Origin: Elusimicrobia bacterium RIFCSPLOWO2_12_FULL_59_9
GTDB lineage: Bacteria > Elusimicrobiota > Elusimicrobia > O2-12-FULL-59-9
Assembly (NCBI GenBank): GCA_001800185.1
Contig: MGUX01000110.1
Location: 1 to 7,692 of the forward strand
DNA: 7,692 nucleotides
Direction of reading: 5' to 3'
Shown: positions 6,506 to 7,692 of the stretch, one piece after another
Layout of the letters: each line of letters opens with the position of its first letter
How positions within the stretch are numbered: the first letter of the stretch is position 1
Made by a program: the position numbers and the translations under genes
Notes under the pieces: model-generated
The model's database searches: none
Told to the model about the DNA's origin: nothing
What the model saw: only the letters and a program-made list of their open reading frames with translations

Positions 6506-6706
6506 TCAAGCCCTCTGGTACTTTAAGTCCTTGGCCTTCATCACTTCGCTCCGGACAAACAGCCAGGACGCGCCGCCGGCCTTCATCCACGGCTTGATCC
6601 GGCCGCGCTGCATCCACGCGTAAAGGGTTTGGCGGGTTATCTTCAGCAAGTCGCAGACCTCCGGGGTCGTCACGACCTCCTCTCGGGCGATCATTCGCGC
6701 GCTCAT
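6506..6706 (-). CDS. Small helix-turn-helix DNA-binding protein (excisionase/MerR-like)
   Basis: A 66-residue protein made almost entirely of one winged helix-turn-helix of the HTH_17/excisionase type. The pattern is VVTTPEVCDLLKITRQTLYAWMQRGRIKPW (11-40), followed by a short wing (AGGASWLFVRSEV, 43-55). Such proteins bind DNA as small regulators or excision factors. No integrase or attachment site is nearby, so regulation is more likely; the obvious candidate target is its own promoter and the HEPN-MNT pair 78 nt downstream (inference). Start choice: ATG at 6706 (MSARM) or 6694 (MIARE); neither has a good Shine-Dalgarno. The predicted transcription start is within a few bases of 6706, so leaderless translation from 6706 is plausible. 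The much longer open frame upstream is a shadow of the hemolysin III gene. Confidence 0.8.
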   Translation of the reverse strand: MSARMIAREEVVTTPEVCDLLKITRQTLYAWMQRGRIKPWMKAGGASWLFVRSEVMKAKDLKYQRA

Positions 6707-6713
6707 GCCTGCC

Positions 6714-6742
6714 ATCAGACCATAAATTGACTGCGCTGTCAA
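6714..6742 (-). promoter_or_regulatory. Sigma70-type promoter for the HTH (and HEPN-MNT) genes
   Basis: TTGACA (6742-6737), a 17-bp spacer and TCTGAT (6719-6714, four of six consensus bases). Predicted start at about 6707, next to the ATG at 6706. This would yield a leaderless or nearly leaderless message, or a 13-nt leader if translation begins at 6694. It is the only promoter-like sequence I found between the hemolysin III stop and the HEPN gene. Confidence 0.55.
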
Positions 6743-6837
6743 AATTCCGGCGCCGCCTCCGATCCCGTCCCTCCGCTTCCAATCAACCCAAACCCCGGAA
6801 TGAGGATTCGAGAGATCATCGCGCCCGCCGGTCAATT

Positions 6838-6856
6838 CACCGCGCAGCGCGCGGCG
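6838..6856 (-). terminator. GC-rich hairpin downstream of hemolysin III gene (possible terminator)
   Basis: About 24 bases after the hemolysin III stop, the minus-strand RNA can form an 8-bp stem (CGCCGCGC with GCGCGGUG) around a GCU loop. One pair is a G-U wobble on the minus-strand transcript and an A-C mismatch on the plus strand, so the structure favours the minus-strand message. No U-tract follows, so intrinsic termination would be weak; it may instead stabilise the 3' end. Confidence 0.35.
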
Positions 6857-6879
6857 AATCTTCCGCTTTGCAAGTTGTG

Positions 6880-7584
6880 TCAAGCCAAGTCTGTTCCCTT
6901 TTCTTGTGAAGGCGCGACCGGCGCGATTTCCGGGCGGCCGGCCCAGTAGTAAATGAACCACCAGTGCAGGAGCGCTCCGACAATCACCAGAAAGTGGAAC
7001 AGTTCGTGCGGGCCGAAGACCCCCTGGATGAGGACGGGCGAGTCGAGATAGTCGATGACCGCGCCGGCCGAGTAGGCGATGCCGCCCAAAAACAGAAGCC
7101 CCGTCTTCCTCCAACCGTAGAGGGCGGTGACCCGGATGAAGGAGACGATGCCGAGCCAGCCAAGCGCGCAGTACGACAGGACGATCGCCCATTGGGGCAG
7201 GCGCGAGAAGAAGATGTCGATGAGCGCCAGGCATGCGATGGCGCAGCCCCAAAACAGGGCGGTGAGCCCCCAGCGCCAAAGCCCTTTGAAGAGGAGCAAA
7301 TGCACCGGCGTGGCCGAACCGGCGATGACGATCCAAATGGCGGCATAATCGAGCCGCCGGAACAGCATCCGCCAGCGCCCGGGTTCGAGGGCATGATAAA
7401 CCCCGCTCATCGAGAATAGGAACAGGAGCGAGGCGCTGAAGATGAGGAGAGCGCCGGTGCGCAGGACGTTGCGGCCTTTTCTGCACAGGAAGAAGGCCGC
7501 CGCCAAAGCGATGACGGCTGCCGTGAGATGGCTCAGGCTCGAGATGGGTTCCTGGAGGCCTAAATAGGGCTGCAGCGGAGGCAT
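6880..7584 (-). CDS. Hemolysin III / PAQR-family integral membrane protein
   Basis: Seven-helix membrane protein of 234 residues, the usual bacterial HlyIII size. Hydrophobic helices lie at about 16-35, 43-63, 78-98, 107-124, 131-152, 160-179 and 195-215. The motifs are in the expected order: EPISSLSHL (12-20), SMSGVYH with Ser60 and His64, RLDYAAIWIVIAGSATP with Asp79 (77-93), and GPHELFH with His193 and His197 (191-197). The Ser/His/Asp/HxxxH set is the zinc site and putative hydrolase centre seen in adiponectin receptors. Asp79 is followed by Tyr where many relatives have His. The activity of bacterial members is not settled (hemolysis, lipid homeostasis or hydrolase). The ATG at 7584 has GGAGG only 3 nt upstream, rather close, but no other start fits. 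The neighbours give no functional hint. Confidence 0.92.
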   Translation of the reverse strand: MPPLQPYLGLQEPISSLSHLTAAVIALAAAFFLCRKGRNVLRTGALLIFSASLLFLFSMSGVYHALEPGRWRMLFRRLDYAAIWIVIAGSATPVHLLLFKGLWRWGLTALFWGCAIACLALIDIFFSRLPQWAIVLSYCALGWLGIVSFIRVTALYGWRKTGLLFLGGIAYSAGAVIDYLDSPVLIQGVFGPHELFHFLVIVGALLHWWFIYYWAGRPEIAPVAPSQEKGTDLA

Positions 7585-7643
7585 CTTCCTCCGACGGTAT
7601 TTCTCCCGGATTGGGGAATTCGGGTTAAGGGCTTCTTAGCCTG

Positions 7644-7675
7644 AATTCTGCAATTGAGACAGAATTGCTGTCTCA
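7644..7675. repeat. Cluster of overlapping inverted repeats upstream of the hemolysin III gene
   Basis: Three overlapping inverted repeats share the same bases: TGAGACAG / CTGTCTCA (7655-7662 and 7668-7675, 5-bp spacer); CAGAATT / AATTCTG (7660-7666 and 7644-7650, 9-bp spacer); and GCAATT / AATTGC (7650-7655 and 7663-7668, 7-bp spacer). Only one can form at a time in a single strand. None is followed by a T-run. It could be an operator for a dimeric regulator or a switchable RNA. The hemolysin III start lies about 60 bases downstream, and whatever lies right of the window is unknown. Confidence 0.6.
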
Positions 7676-7692
7676 CGGCGCCGCCCACAATG

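Noticed and set aside
6506..6706. HTH protein as a phage or island excisionase
   Set aside because: No integrase, recombinase, tRNA or direct-repeat attachment sites were seen in the window; a local regulator is simpler.
6707..7486. Long upstream extension of the HTH frame to 326 codons
   Set aside because: It is an Arg/His/Pro-rich shadow of the hemolysin III gene followed by intergenic sequence; only the last 66 codons show a domain.

Overview
All genes supported in this 7.7 kb window lie on the minus strand, so the region is transcribed from right to left. It is GC-rich, tightly packed chromosomal DNA from a Gram-negative-type (diderm) bacterium with type IV pili, because it carries a complete pilM-N-O-P-Q alignment and secretin operon. 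The phylum cannot be fixed from the sequence. The mix of a PilMNOPQ operon and a secreted fibronectin/FlgD-like repeat protein made me think of Elusimicrobiota, but Acidobacteriota, Nitrospirota and the former Deltaproteobacteria are equally possible.

Layout in the direction of transcription: (1) 7692-7585, an upstream region with a dense set of overlapping inverted repeats; (2) hemolysin III/PAQR-family membrane protein (7584-6880); (3) a short excisionase/MerR-like HTH protein (6706-6506) with its own sigma70-type promoter almost on top of its start codon; (4) an optional 30-codon reading frame, then a HEPN (HepT/HI0074-type) and MNT nucleotidyltransferase pair (6427-5686), a probable toxin-antitoxin module; (5) a strong promoter and a structured leader that buries the best Shine-Dalgarno sequence; (6) pilM, pilN, pilO, pilP, pilQ (5522-821), mostly joined by ATGA stop/start overlaps; (7) a second strong promoter and hairpin leader for a secreted protein that runs off the left edge (715-1).

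Working together: PilM (cytoplasmic, actin-like) binds the N-terminus of PilN. PilN and PilO form the inner-membrane alignment dimer, PilP bridges it to the secretin, and PilQ forms the outer-membrane pore through which the pilus passes. The HEPN/MNT pair and its HTH neighbour are a separate accessory cassette between a housekeeping-type membrane gene and the pilus operon. There is no gene-free stretch over 300 bases, and I saw no tRNA, rRNA, CRISPR array, insertion sequence or transposase. The best candidates for something undescribed are the pilM leader (attenuator-like hairpin holding the Shine-Dalgarno), the HTH plus small ORF plus HEPN-MNT arrangement, and the nested palindromes at the right edge.
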